NCBI GenBank assembly: GCA_025362295.1
Contig: JANYGX010000005.1
Span: 62,001-126,000 of the forward strand
From: Sphingomonadales bacterium
GTDB lineage: Bacteria > Pseudomonadota > Alphaproteobacteria > Sphingomonadales > Sphingomonadaceae
Direction: 5' to 3'
Length of the DNA: 64,000 bases
In this document: positions 48,681 through 57,905 of the stretch, in pieces
Numbering within the stretch: position 1 is the first letter of the stretch
Layout: each line of letters begins with the position of its first letter
Translations under genes and position numbers: made by a program
The notes under the pieces: generated by a model
What the model saw: only the letters and a program-made list of their open reading frames with translations
What the model was told of the DNA's origin: nothing
The model's database searches: none

Positions 48681-49592
48681 TTACTTCTTTGCCAGCGGAT
48701 GGTTTTCAAACACCGCCTTGTTCAGGTGTTCTGTTGCCACGTGTGTATAAATCTGCGTGGTGGTGATGTCTGCATGACCAAGCAATTTTTGTACAACACG
48801 CAAATCGGCTCCACCTTCTAGCAAGTGCGTGGCAAACGCATGGCGCAAGACGTGCGGCGAGACCGTGGCAGGGTCAATCCCTGCCTCAAGCGCCAGATTT
48901 TTGATCAGTTGAAACAACCGGACCCGCGTCACGTGGCCAAGCGCGCCTCGGCTTGGAAACAAATAACGGTTATCTTTGGCAACATGATGAGACCAAGCTT
49001 CGATTGCGGCAAGGGCACGATCATTCACCGGAATCAATCTGTCCTTGTTGCCCTTGCCGGTGATGGTCGCATAGCCGCGCCCCGGAGTGATAGCATGGCG
49101 CGGCAGCGCCACCAATTCGCTGGCGCGAAGGCCTGAGCCATAGAGCAATTCAACCAAAGCCATCAGGCGAATATTGGCCACTGACGGATCAGCAGTGGCC
49201 CGTGCATGCGCTGCTTCCAGTATAGTAAAGGCAGCATCGTAACTGAGTGTTTTTGGTAGTCGCTGTGCCGGTTGTGGTGAAAGCAAACTGAGTGTGGGAT
49301 CGGTGTCGCGAATTTTGTCGCTGACAAGGTAGGCAAAAAATTGCCGCATGGCGGAAAGCCGCATGGCTGCCGTGGTGCGTGCTATCTGGTCGCGGCTGAC
49401 CCAGCGCTTGAGCAGGTCACGCAAGTCGCTTGGTGACGCCTGCGTCAGGCGGCCGACGAGCTCTCCGCTGGAAAGCCGCAACACATGGCCGTAAGCGTTC
49501 AGGGTGTTGCGTGCCGCGCCGCGCTCGTTTTGCAGCATATCAAGAAACAGCCCAATGGCCTCCGCATCACTGTAGCGATGCGCCTGTATCAT
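48681..49592 (-). CDS. xerD: Tyrosine recombinase XerD
   Basis: 303 residues. The SAM-like N-terminal domain (LFLDMLQNERGAARNTLNAY) precedes a catalytic domain with all six expected residues: R156 (YGSGLRASEL), K180 (TGKGNKDR), H247 and R250 (PHVLRHAFATHLL), H273 (LLGHADITTTQ) and nucleophile Y282. Spacing matches E. coli XerD (R to K 24, H to Y 9). With XerC it resolves chromosome dimers at dif, activated by FtsK. The start overlaps the stop of the preceding gene by 4 bases, so it is translated with that conserved hypothetical gene. It is xerD and not a phage integrase, given the family features and housekeeping context. Confidence 0.94.
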   Translation of the reverse strand: MIQAHRYSDAEAIGLFLDMLQNERGAARNTLNAYGHVLRLSSGELVGRLTQASPSDLRDLLKRWVSRDQIARTTAAMRLSAMRQFFAYLVSDKIRDTDPTLSLLSPQPAQRLPKTLSYDAAFTILEAAHARATADPSVANIRLMALVELLYGSGLRASELVALPRHAITPGRGYATITGKGNKDRLIPVNDRALAAIEAWSHHVAKDNRYLFPSRGALGHVTRVRLFQLIKNLALEAGIDPATVSPHVLRHAFATHLLEGGADLRVVQKLLGHADITTTQIYTHVATEHLNKAVFENHPLAKK

Positions 49593-51391
49593 CCGCCGGC
49601 CATGATTATGGCTTCAGCCGCAATCAGCCGTGCATCGCTGTCTAGACCTACGGCATGATAGGCCGACAGCACGGCTTTTAAAACACCAGGTGATACATCG
49701 GACCAGTTGTGGCCCATGGCAAGCGAACCGAGAAGCAACACTTCACCCTTGGCATGGCGACGGGCTGCATCAGCAAGTTTGATGAACAAACTGCCTGCCG
49801 ACACATCATCTGGCCGACTGGAGCGGCTGATGCTGGCACCGGTAAGGAGAGCGGGTGCCAAACCTTCCAGGCTTGCGATCAACATTTGCTTGCGGCGATT
49901 GATGATATCACTATTTTGACCTGTACCGCTTTGCGCATCAAGCCAGGCCTCGATAAGTTTGGGTATCGGGCGAATCACCTGCGAGTCTGTGAAATACAGT
50001 AGTGGCCAGGCTTTGTTGAGCGCATCACCTTCGCTTGCCAGCACTATTGGGGCCCAGCGTCTGGCGTCTTTCAGCCGACCGCCCATCAGCATGGAGCGAA
50101 GCAAATCGGGAGCGATAGCCGTCTGGCTTGGCAGCAGAGGAAAACGCGCTGCTGCATCACTGGTGATCAGCCACATCGCCATACGGCTGCGTTCGTTTTT
50201 GCCCATGGCCCAGAGTTGGCGCATAGCATTGTAGCGTGCGCCGGTGGTGGTGGCAGTGGCGGCTTTCTGCAGCAGGCCTTCAGGCCGGTAGGCGAGAACA
50301 CGCGGGTCAAGCCCGGCACCACGCGCTGCCCAACCCGATATAAATTCCTCAGCCGACATTGTGCCAAGAGCTGCGGCTGTCCAACCCAGTTTATAGCGGG
50401 TCTCGGCATCAACAAAGGCCGAGCGCGCCAGCCACGATTGCACGGCAATAGGTGCAGATATCAATGCCTGATCCGGAAAAGATTGGCCGCTGGCGTAGGT
50501 GGCTCCCACCCGGTAGCTGGTGAACAGGCCGCCCACCGGCCATGGGGCAAGGCCAGCACGACCGCCGCCAGCCACAGCCGTCACCGCTTGCTGGGCAATC
50601 GACAAATCATATTTGTTCACCTTGCCGCCCTGCTGGGCAATATCGAGACCAAGTGCTGCCCCGCTGTCATCGCCTTGCAGTGCACTGCAAATGGCACTGA
50701 GGAGTGGCCACTGGCTATCTGGCGAAAACACAATGGCGCGTTGTGCCAACGGGCAGGTGGCCGCAAGATCAATCGCAGCCAAATGCACCTGGGCCGCAAC
50801 AGTAAACAATCCACGATCATACACCGACACCGGCACAGTTTCGATCACCATTTTAGCCGCTTCAGCTTCGCCCATGCGAAGCAGAAGATGGGCACGCGCA
50901 GCAACAAATTTGAGCGGATCAGCCCCGGCTGGCAGGCTGGCTTTTGTCATCAGCAGCCGCCGCAATGCGATATGACCGTAACGCGAGGCCAGCGGTGCTT
51001 CCAGATGGCGCATCAATTCTGTCGCCAGTGCGCCTCTGGAACCAGCCCAACTGTCCGTGCCAGTGCCGAAACCGACGGGTAGTGGTCCTCCGGAGCCAAC
51101 ATCCGCCATTATTGGCGCAGCGGCTGGTTCAGCGCCAAGCGGTAAAACCGCCGCTTCGCCTGAATGTTCAATGGTAACGGAAGGGTTTGTGACCGCATCA
51201 GTGATTGGAGCGGCAGGCGTTGCCGGAACAGACGGCGATCGCACAGCGCCTGGCAGGATCGATTCTGGCGCTGGTGCGGCACTTGTTTCCGGTGTGTCAG
51301 CCTGCGAGTCTTGAGCATAAGCCGCCAGGCTCACCCCGATTGTAGCCATCAACACATTAAAATATAATAGTTTTTTAAGTTTGTGTGTCAT
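49589..51391 (-). CDS. Periplasmic alpha-helical repeat protein of unknown function, co-transcribed with xerD
   Basis: 600 residues. A signal peptide (about 1-26, ending AAYAQDS) is followed by a long Ala/Pro/Ser/Glu-rich linker (27-110) and then helices with TPR/SEL1-like periodicity (ALATELMRHLEAPLASRYGHIALRRLL, AARAHLLLRMGEAEAAKMVI, and onward). No enzyme motif is seen. The stop overlaps the xerD start, and a 46-residue membrane protein gene lies 14 bases upstream, giving a three-gene operon divergent from aroKB. I have the impression that similar long helical proteins occur at this place in related genomes, but no name or function is known to me. Confidence 0.8.
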   Translation of the reverse strand: MTHKLKKLLYFNVLMATIGVSLAAYAQDSQADTPETSAAPAPESILPGAVRSPSVPATPAAPITDAVTNPSVTIEHSGEAAVLPLGAEPAAAPIMADVGSGGPLPVGFGTGTDSWAGSRGALATELMRHLEAPLASRYGHIALRRLLMTKASLPAGADPLKFVAARAHLLLRMGEAEAAKMVIETVPVSVYDRGLFTVAAQVHLAAIDLAATCPLAQRAIVFSPDSQWPLLSAICSALQGDDSGAALGLDIAQQGGKVNKYDLSIAQQAVTAVAGGGRAGLAPWPVGGLFTSYRVGATYASGQSFPDQALISAPIAVQSWLARSAFVDAETRYKLGWTAAALGTMSAEEFISGWAARGAGLDPRVLAYRPEGLLQKAATATTTGARYNAMRQLWAMGKNERSRMAMWLITSDAAARFPLLPSQTAIAPDLLRSMLMGGRLKDARRWAPIVLASEGDALNKAWPLLYFTDSQVIRPIPKLIEAWLDAQSGTGQNSDIINRRKQMLIASLEGLAPALLTGASISRSSRPDDVSAGSLFIKLADAARRHAKGEVLLLGSLAMGHNWSDVSPGVLKAVLSAYHAVGLDSDARLIAAEAIIMAGG

Positions 51392-51405
51392 TCTGCAGCT
51401 GAGTA

Positions 51406-51546
51406 TCAGCGCGGCAGGGCACTTGTGGGGATGGTTTTTTCCACATGACTAACTGTTGGTTTGGGGTTTGCCATCAGCAGATACAATCCGCCAATAACCA
51501 CGATCAGCAGCAAAAGCGCCAAAACGCCTATTAATATAATCCGCAT
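51406..51546 (-). CDS. 46-residue single-span membrane protein
   Basis: The frame runs from ATG 51,546 to TGA 51,406. It reads MRIILIGVLALLLLIVVIGG, continues YLLMANPKP, and ends VEKTIPTSALPR. One membrane helix (about 2-25) is followed by a short periplasmic tail. AAGG lies 9 bases upstream. The LxxLLLL...P.P...VEKxIP...PR pattern resembles small conserved proteins in sphingomonads near this locus. It lies 14 bases before the 600-residue periplasmic protein gene, so the two are probably translated from one message. Function unknown. Confidence 0.7.
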   Translation of the reverse strand: MRIILIGVLALLLLIVVIGGLYLLMANPKPTVSHVEKTIPTSALPR

Positions 51547-51654
51547 ACAGTCAAACCTTTCTTTAACCCCCCCAAATCAATAGCGACATGGGAGGGGCCT
51601 TGGTAGCTTTTATTCAGCCGTGTATAGTGCTGTTTAAGACAGAGACAAACCGCT

Positions 51655-53364
51655 ATGCAAGAGACTGCGCTTACAAGGCACCCTAACGCGTTGCCCAACG
51701 ACCAAACTGCTCCATCAAACCGATCGATCGTGCTTGTCGGGCTCATGGGCGTTGGCAAAACCACCATTGGCAGGCGGTTGGCGCACCAGCTTGGGCTTGA
51801 TTTTGTCGATGCCGATGAAGAAATCGAAAAAGCCGCTGGGTGCAGCATTGCCGACATATTCGAGCGCTTTGGTGAGTATGGCTTCCGCGACGGCGAGCGC
51901 CGCGTCATGCACCGGCTAATGGCCGGGGCTCGCCAGGTGATTGCCACCGGCGGTGGGGCGTTTGTCGATGCCGCAACCCGCGCGTTAATTCTGGCGGAGG
52001 GGCTGGCTGTATGGCTGGATGCGGATATCGATATTCTCGTGGACCGCACAGCCAAGCGCAACACCAGACCGCTGCTCCAGACCGGCGACCCCAGAGAGGT
52101 GTTGATGCGGCTTGCCGAAGCCCGCAAGCCGTTTTACCAGCAAGCGCATATTCACATATCGAGCAACCGTTCCCCCCATGATGTGACCGTACAGTCTATT
52201 CTGGGCGCATTGAAAGATCGTATGACCATTCAACCGCCTGTTACCAATGGCAACTCTAACGCACCTGTGGAAATTCCAGTGAATATTGCTGGTAAACCTT
52301 ACACAGTCGAGATCGGCGCTGGGTTGCTGGCCACGGCTGGCATTCGCCTGCGGCCCTATCTCAAATCCCGCACAGTCATTGTCACAGATAATAGTGTTGC
52401 CGGACTGTATCTGGTCAATCTCGACAGGCAACTGAAAGAGCAAGGTGTCGATGTCTCGCACATCATTCTGCCAGCTGGAGAAGCTGCCAAAAACTTTACT
52501 GAACTCAGCGCTATCCTCAGTCACCTTGTTGATCGTGGCATAGACCGTGCCGATGCGATCATTGCGCTGGGCGGCGGTGTTGTGGGTGATATCACTGGCT
52601 TTGCTGCCAGCATCCTCAGGCGCGGCTGTCGGTTTATTCAGATACCTACCACCTTGCTGGCCCAGGTGGATTCGTCAGTGGGTGGCAAAACCGCCATCAA
52701 TTTGCCGCAAGGCAAAAATTTGGTAGGCAGTTTTCATCAGCCATGTTTTGTACTTGCCGACACGGCGGTGCTTGATACGTTGCCGCGTCGGCAGTTGCTG
52801 GCAGGCTACGCTGAAATCGTCAAGTACGGCCTCATTAATGATGCTGCTTTTTTTGACTGGCTAGAGGCCAATGGGCAGGCAGTGCTGGCCAGCAATTCCA
52901 CCGAGCGCACGTACGCTATAGAGATGTCCGTACGGGCCAAGGCGGCTATTGTTGCTAAGGATGAAACAGAAAGCAGCGGTGTGCGCGAACTGCTCAATCT
53001 TGGCCATACATTTGGCCATGCGCTGGAAGCGGCCACCGGTTTTTCAGACGCACTGCTGCACGGCGAGGCCGTGGCCATTGGTATTGTGCTGGCGTTTGAC
53101 TATTCGTGCGAACTCGGGCTTTGCCCGGCAGCCGATGCCGTGCGGGTGCGCCACCATTTCAAGAGTGTCGGGTTACGCACATCTCTCATCCCATGGCTTG
53201 CCACGAGTGGTGAGGCGCTTGTCCAGTATATGATGCAGGACAAGAAAATCCGCAGTGGAGCATTACCGTTTCTGCTTGCGCATGGCATTGGCCAAACCTA
53301 TCTTGAGCACACAGTCGATCTTGCCCATGTGACACATTTTCTGGATAAGGCATTGGCATCATGA
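51655..53364 (+). CDS. aroKB: Fused shikimate kinase / 3-dehydroquinate synthase
   Basis: 569 residues combining two enzymes normally encoded apart. Residues about 22-190 are shikimate kinase: Walker A VGLMGVGKTTIGRRLA, the shikimate site DFVDADEEIEKAAG, IATGGGAFVD, and the lid R-N-TRPLL. A linker (about 190-212, Pro/Asn/Ser-rich) joins 3-dehydroquinate synthase (about 213-569): ALGGGVVGDITGFAAS, QIPTTLLAQVDSSVGGKTAIN, zinc ligands in GYAEIVKYG, LNLGHTFGHALE and LLHGEAVAIG. Together they catalyse steps 2 and 5 of the shikimate pathway. ATG at residue 190 (MTIQPP) would be a stand-alone AroB start, but no stop or ribosome binding site separates the parts. It overlaps the corC-like gene by 4 bases. 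Confidence 0.94.
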   Translation: MQETALTRHPNALPNDQTAPSNRSIVLVGLMGVGKTTIGRRLAHQLGLDFVDADEEIEKAAGCSIADIFERFGEYGFRDGERRVMHRLMAGARQVIATGGGAFVDAATRALILAEGLAVWLDADIDILVDRTAKRNTRPLLQTGDPREVLMRLAEARKPFYQQAHIHISSNRSPHDVTVQSILGALKDRMTIQPPVTNGNSNAPVEIPVNIAGKPYTVEIGAGLLATAGIRLRPYLKSRTVIVTDNSVAGLYLVNLDRQLKEQGVDVSHIILPAGEAAKNFTELSAILSHLVDRGIDRADAIIALGGGVVGDITGFAASILRRGCRFIQIPTTLLAQVDSSVGGKTAINLPQGKNLVGSFHQPCFVLADTAVLDTLPRRQLLAGYAEIVKYGLINDAAFFDWLEANGQAVLASNSTERTYAIEMSVRAKAAIVAKDETESSGVRELLNLGHTFGHALEAATGFSDALLHGEAVAIGIVLAFDYSCELGLCPAADAVRVRHHFKSVGLRTSLIPWLATSGEALVQYMMQDKKIRSGALPFLLAHGIGQTYLEHTVDLAHVTHFLDKALAS

Positions 53365-54665
53365 GTGAGACAACACTGCTCTGGTCTGGCCTTATTCTGT
53401 TGTTTGTGCTGATGAGCATTTCGGCCATATTCTCAGCCGCTGAAACCGCTGTAACGTCGGCTTCTAAAGCCCGGCTGCACCGCTTGGCACGCGATGGCAA
53501 CACACGCGCAGCCAATGTGGAAAAACTGTTGGAAGACAAGGAAACGCTGATCGGTTCAGCACTGCTTGGCAACAATCTGATCAACACGCTGGCAGCGGGT
53601 CTGGCGTCTTATGTGCTGGGAGGGCTGTTCGGTGCCAAGGGTGTGCTCTATGCCACTGGCTTTGTCACGGTCATGTTACTGATTTTTGCTGAAGTGCTGC
53701 CCAAAACCTATGCCATTATCAAGCCGGACAGGGTGGCATTGCTGCTGGTGCCATTTGTCGGTCTGGTCGCTCGTTTGCTGGGGCCGGTTGTTGGCACGGT
53801 GCAGCGTATTGTGCGTATGTTGTTGCGTGTGCTTGGGGTGAATGTGGATGACCGCGTGAGCTATCTTTCAAATCATGAAGAGGTGCGTGGCCTTATCGAT
53901 CTTCATGCGGAAGAAGGCAGCCTTGACCGTGAACACAAGGCTCAACTCGGCTCGATACTGGATCTCGATGAAGTCACACTTGATGAAGTGATGGTGCACA
54001 GGAAAACCATTGAGATGCTGGATATCAGCGAGCCATCCGAGGTGCTGGTGCGCGCCGCTGTGCGTTCGTCCTTCACCAGATTGCCGGTTTACAGGGATGA
54101 CCCGGATAATATTATCGGGGTACTGCATTCCAAAGACCTAATGCGCGCTCTAGCCAAACGGGGTGCCGAGCCAGACACGCTTAATGTAGAAAAAATCATG
54201 TCAACGCCCTGGTTTGTGCCGGAGACCACAACACTGCGTGAACAACTCAATGCCTTCATAGCAAGGCGCAGTCATTTTGCGTTGGTGGTTGATGAGTATG
54301 GCTCGTTGCAGGGTCTGGTGACACTAGAAGATATTCTGGAAGAAATCGTCGGTGATATTTCCGATGAGCATGATATGCCTGCTCCGCAAGGTGTTACGGT
54401 AAACGCGGGTGGTGATTACACGGTTGAAGGCAAGGTGCCCATTCGTGATCTCAATCGTCGTTTCGACTGGCAGTTGCCCGACGATGCTGCCACCACAATT
54501 GCAGGCCTTGTCATTCATGAGGCTGAAATTATTCCGGTCAAAGGTCAGCGCTTCATATTTTTTAATTTTGAATTCGAAGTGCTGGAACGTCGTCGCAATC
54601 AAATTACCCTGATCAGGTTAAAGCCTCTGAAACAGTCCCCGCTGACAAACGACAGCCCTGCATGA
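53361..54665 (+). CDS. CNNM/CorC (HlyC/CorC) family membrane protein
   Basis: 434 residues. DUF21/CNNM membrane domain (about 1-180: LILLFVLMSISAIFSAAETAVTSASKARLHRLA, LLGNNLINTLAAGLASYVLG, FAEVLPKTYAI), then a CBS pair (about 205-330: MVHRKTIEMLDIS, FTRLPVYRDDPDNIIGVLHSKDL, VVDEYGSLQGLVTLEDILEEIVGDISDE) and a CorC_HlyC C-terminal domain (YTVEGKVPIRDLNRRFDWQLP). Family members move or regulate magnesium or cobalt; this is not the hemolysin its old name suggests. Starts and stops overlap both neighbours by 4 bases, so aroKB-corC-selO is a tightly coupled operon. Confidence 0.93.
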   Translation: MSETTLLWSGLILLFVLMSISAIFSAAETAVTSASKARLHRLARDGNTRAANVEKLLEDKETLIGSALLGNNLINTLAAGLASYVLGGLFGAKGVLYATGFVTVMLLIFAEVLPKTYAIIKPDRVALLLVPFVGLVARLLGPVVGTVQRIVRMLLRVLGVNVDDRVSYLSNHEEVRGLIDLHAEEGSLDREHKAQLGSILDLDEVTLDEVMVHRKTIEMLDISEPSEVLVRAAVRSSFTRLPVYRDDPDNIIGVLHSKDLMRALAKRGAEPDTLNVEKIMSTPWFVPETTTLREQLNAFIARRSHFALVVDEYGSLQGLVTLEDILEEIVGDISDEHDMPAPQGVTVNAGGDYTVEGKVPIRDLNRRFDWQLPDDAATTIAGLVIHEAEIIPVKGQRFIFFNFEFEVLERRRNQITLIRLKPLKQSPLTNDSPA

Positions 54666-56092
54666 GTGGCGCGAAAAATTCATATCGACCAGAGCGCACA
54701 ATAGAAACTTTGGGACCCGATTTTTATGATCCGGTCAGGGCTGCCGTATTTCCCGCACACCGCTTGCGCTATCGCAACCAGCACGCTGCCGCCAGCGTTG
54801 GCCTTGAAGACTTGAATGACGCTGCTTGGCTTAATCATTTTGCCCGCTTTGAACCTTTGCCTGGCAGTCTTCCGCAGCCGCTGGCGCTGCGCTATCACGG
54901 CCACCAGTTTCGCCACTACAATGCTGATATTGGTGATGGTCGCGGTTTTTTGTTTGCCCAATTGCGTGATGAGCATGACAGGCTGCTTGATCTTGGCACC
55001 AAAGGCTCTGGCCAAACCCCCTATTCACGGTTTGGCGATGGTCGGCTCACATTGAAAGGCGGCGTGCGCGAAGTGCTGGCAACAGAAATGCTGACAGCGC
55101 TTGGTGTCGAGACATCAAAAACATTCTCGCTGGTTGAAACCGGTGAAGCGCTGGAACGAGGCGACGAGCCGTCTCCCACCCGCAGCGCTGTTTTGGTGCG
55201 GCTTAGCCACAGCCATATACGCTACGGTACATTCCAGCGTCTGGCGGCCATCAAAGATACGGCTTCCATGCAGCGATTGATTGATTATGTGATCAAGCAT
55301 TATATCAAAATAACAGCGCCAGTTCATCTTGATGAAAAAGTTGCTGTTGTGATGGACTATGCAGTGGCCAACGCAAGCCGGCAAGCCGCTGGTTTTATGG
55401 CAGCAGGTTTTGTTCACGGTGTGCTGAACACGGATAACATCAATATCACCGGCGAAAGTTTTGATTACGGCCCCTATCGTTTTGCGCCCAGTTATGATGC
55501 CGGGTTTACAGCGGCCTATTTTGACCATGGCGGGCTATATGCTTTTGGCCGTCAGATCGAGGCTTTGCACTGGAATGTCTATCAACTTGCCAAGGCCTTG
55601 CTGGTGCTTGTTGAACAGAGTGTCGTTATACCTGCGCTGGAAAAATATCAGCTGCATGCGGAGCAGGCCCTTTCGGATAGCATTCACAAAAGGCTTGGTA
55701 TCAAGCCCGCGACAGATCTGGTTGAAAACAGGCAGCGCATACAGGTGATTGAAACAGCACTCAGAGCAAGCCAGTGTTCACTCGATCAGTTTTACTATGA
55801 TTTTTATGGTGGTCCGCTCTCTGCGCACAGACACAAGACAACATCATACACAACACCGTCGTTTGACGCAGTTTTCAAGATCTTGAATACGGCAACACCG
55901 GCTGAAGGTGCTGGGCACGCACATATTCATCCATATTTTGCCACAGCTCATCCCTGTACTTTGCTTATAGATGAGATTGAATTGATCTGGAATGCCATAG
56001 CCGAGCATGATGACTGGTCGCCATTTAATCATAAATTACAAGCCATTCGCACCATGGCTTCGGCGTATCATCAAACAACACCCAATTTATAA
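54662..56092 (+). CDS. selO: SelO-family protein adenylyltransferase (YdiU)
   Basis: 476 residues, pseudokinase fold that transfers AMP. The glycine-rich loop YHGHQFRHYNADIGDGRGFLFAQL, the nucleotide lysine in LGTKGSGQTPYSRFGDGR, the arginine in VLVRLSHSHIRYGTFQ and the metal/catalytic segment FVHGVLNTDNINITGESFDYGP are all intact. Family members AMPylate metabolic enzymes during redox stress. The C-terminus (HQTTPNL) lacks the terminal cysteine or selenocysteine of E. coli and eukaryotic members. It is the last gene of the aroKB-corC-selO operon. Confidence 0.94.
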   Translation: MSGAKNSYRPERTIETLGPDFYDPVRAAVFPAHRLRYRNQHAAASVGLEDLNDAAWLNHFARFEPLPGSLPQPLALRYHGHQFRHYNADIGDGRGFLFAQLRDEHDRLLDLGTKGSGQTPYSRFGDGRLTLKGGVREVLATEMLTALGVETSKTFSLVETGEALERGDEPSPTRSAVLVRLSHSHIRYGTFQRLAAIKDTASMQRLIDYVIKHYIKITAPVHLDEKVAVVMDYAVANASRQAAGFMAAGFVHGVLNTDNINITGESFDYGPYRFAPSYDAGFTAAYFDHGGLYAFGRQIEALHWNVYQLAKALLVLVEQSVVIPALEKYQLHAEQALSDSIHKRLGIKPATDLVENRQRIQVIETALRASQCSLDQFYYDFYGGPLSAHRHKTTSYTTPSFDAVFKILNTATPAEGAGHAHIHPYFATAHPCTLLIDEIELIWNAIAEHDDWSPFNHKLQAIRTMASAYHQTTPNL

Positions 56093-56179
56093 CGCATAAT
56101 ATGGTTAATCTTTGGTTCATCATGACCATGATTATATGATTCTTATAAGAGGAATGGCTGACATATTGTTAGCGCGCGA

Positions 56180-56213
56180 CTCGACCAAGAATATAAAATA
56201 TATTTTGGTCGAG
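56180..56213. promoter_or_regulatory. Hairpin after selO / upstream of a small secreted protein gene
   Basis: CTCGACCAA (56,180-56,188) pairs perfectly with TTGGTCGAG (56,205-56,213) around an AT-rich centre. No T-run follows, so it is either a weak terminator or an operator. A second imperfect palindrome, CGACC-ATTTAAAC-GGTCG, lies at 56,278-56,295 just before the next gene's binding site; the two share the CGACC/GGTCG half-site, which suggests one regulator. Confidence 0.4.
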
Positions 56214-56320
56214 TGGCATTTAACCGTTCAACTTTAAACGCTTTGTGTTTTTCGTTGATCACCATGTGGACATTCACCGACCATTTAAACGGTCGACATC
56301 AAAGACTAAAGGAGTTTGCT

Positions 56321-56653
56321 ATGTTTAAAAACAGTTTAACAAAAGTTGCTATGTCTGCACTGCTGGTTTCAGCGCTTGGTGTTGGATCTTCACTGGCCCA
56401 AACTGGGGCACCCACCCCGGGTGATGCAGGCATGAAGTCAACACCGACTTCGCCGTCGCCAGCGACCCCACTGCCAGATCAGACCGCACCAGGTGCAACC
56501 TCTGGAACAGGATCAGCAGCGATGCCTATGGATCACGCTGATACAACACTCTCAACGTCCGCTGGCACAGCCTCACCAGATGCAACGACGGTACAAGATT
56601 CTGCAACGACTGATGGCAAGAAACACAAGAAGCATAAAAAGCAGCCGTCTTAA
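56321..56653 (+). CDS. Small secreted Ala/Thr/Pro-rich protein with basic tail
   Basis: 110 residues from ATG 56,321 with AAGGAG 7 bases upstream; an earlier in-frame ATG at 56,213 lacks a binding site. Signal peptide about 1-26 (ending SLAQTG). The mature part is low-complexity (Pro, Thr, Ser, Ala, Asp) and closes with KKHKKHKKQPS, a basic tail that could bind nucleic acid, polysaccharide or membrane. A strong terminator follows, so it is a single-gene unit. Function unknown. Confidence 0.75.
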   Translation: MFKNSLTKVAMSALLVSALGVGSSLAQTGAPTPGDAGMKSTPTSPSPATPLPDQTAPGATSGTGSAAMPMDHADTTLSTSAGTASPDATTVQDSATTDGKKHKKHKKQPS

Positions 56654-56728
56654 TCGTATACCGAGGTTCCCCCGAGCACATGCATGGTCCGCGTGTGTGC
56701 TCCACTCTCCGTTCGCGTCGTGACGGAT

Positions 56729-56763
56729 GCCCTGCAACTTCGTGTTGCAGGGCAAATTTTTAT
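56729..56763 (+). terminator. Strong Rho-independent terminator
   Basis: GCCCTGCAAC (56,729-56,738), loop TTCGT, GTTGCAGGGC (56,744-56,753): a perfect 10-bp GC-rich stem followed by AAATTTTTATT. It ends the small secreted protein transcript just before the convergent polyprenyl synthase gene. Confidence 0.93.
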
Positions 56764-56769
56764 TCGGCG

Positions 56770-57816
56770 TCAGAAGGCTCTTGAAACGGCAAAATCGGCT
56801 ATATCAACCAATACAGATTTTGCACTGCACTCTGAAAAGCTGCTCAAAGCATCCTTGGCCCGATTGGTATAATGTCGTGCTCTCGCCAAGGTGTCCGTTA
56901 TTGCACCGGAGCGCGCAACGAGCACCATGGCACGTTCAACATCGCCCGGTGTTTGTTTCATTGCTGTGATGGTCCGCTGCCAGAATTGACGCTCATCAGC
57001 GTTGCCCCGCGCGTAAGCCAGAATAATTGGCAACGTTAATTTGCCCTCACGAAAATCATCACCGGCATCCTTTCCCATTATGCTGGCATCAGAGGCGTAA
57101 TCGAGTGCATCGTCAACAAGCTGAAAGGCAATACCAAGGTTGCGTCCGTAACTCTCCAGGCATTCCTCTATAAATTGAGGACGCTCGGCCACAACCGCTG
57201 CAATCTGACAGGCGGCCGAGAACAGCACAGCGGTTTTGGCTGTTACCACCTCCAAATAGCGGTCTTCCGTGCAGGTGAGGTCGTGCGCTGTGGTCAGCTG
57301 CTGCACTTCACCTTGCGCAATTATGGCGGAGGCCCGAGACAGAATTTTTAGAACTTTGAGTGATCCGTCCTCAACCATCAATTCAAAGGCGCGCGAAAAC
57401 AAAAAATCCCCCACCAGCACAGTCGGTTGATTGCCCCAAATAATGTTGGCAGTTTTGCGTCCACGTCGCAATCCCGAGCCGTCAACCACGTCATCGTGCA
57501 GCAATGTGGCAGTATGAATGAACTCGACACAGGCCGCGAGCAAATGGTGGCGATTGCCTGTGTAACCCAACAAGTCTGCGCACGCGAGTGTCAGCATCGG
57601 TCGTAACCGTTTGCCGCCTGAAGCAATGAGGTGTCCAGCAAGCTCTGGAATAAGGGCAACCGGCGACTGCATGCGCCCGATAATAACCTGGTTAACGGCA
57701 TTCAGGCCGTCTGCCACCAAAGCCTGCAATCTATCGAGTGCCAATGCCGATGCCGTGTTTAACGCGGTGCCGGATTTCGACTTGAGGGACACAATAGTCC
57801 CAGTTTGTATGACCAT
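56770..57816 (-). CDS. ispB: Long-chain polyprenyl diphosphate synthase (quinone side chain)
   Basis: 348 residues. First aspartate-rich motif in FIHTATLLHDDVVDGSGLRRG (DDxxD) and second in GIAFQLVDDALDYASD. GGKRLRPMLTLACADLLG is the substrate-binding KRLRP region. The small residues before the first DDxxD are those of long-chain (octa- to decaprenyl) synthases, so the product is probably the ubiquinone side chain; exact chain length cannot be read. It is divergent from the chorismate mutase gene, with 89 bases between. Confidence 0.93.
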   Translation of the reverse strand: MVIQTGTIVSLKSKSGTALNTASALALDRLQALVADGLNAVNQVIIGRMQSPVALIPELAGHLIASGGKRLRPMLTLACADLLGYTGNRHHLLAACVEFIHTATLLHDDVVDGSGLRRGRKTANIIWGNQPTVLVGDFLFSRAFELMVEDGSLKVLKILSRASAIIAQGEVQQLTTAHDLTCTEDRYLEVVTAKTAVLFSAACQIAAVVAERPQFIEECLESYGRNLGIAFQLVDDALDYASDASIMGKDAGDDFREGKLTLPIILAYARGNADERQFWQRTITAMKQTPGDVERAMVLVARSGAITDTLARARHYTNRAKDALSSFSECSAKSVLVDIADFAVSRAF

Positions 57817-57905
57817 GCTTGACCCCTTTACTATTTTTATAACATAAGCTTACGTCAGCCTTTTGACCAGCGGGGGGTGACCACACGCCTCAGGGACATT
57901 AGATT

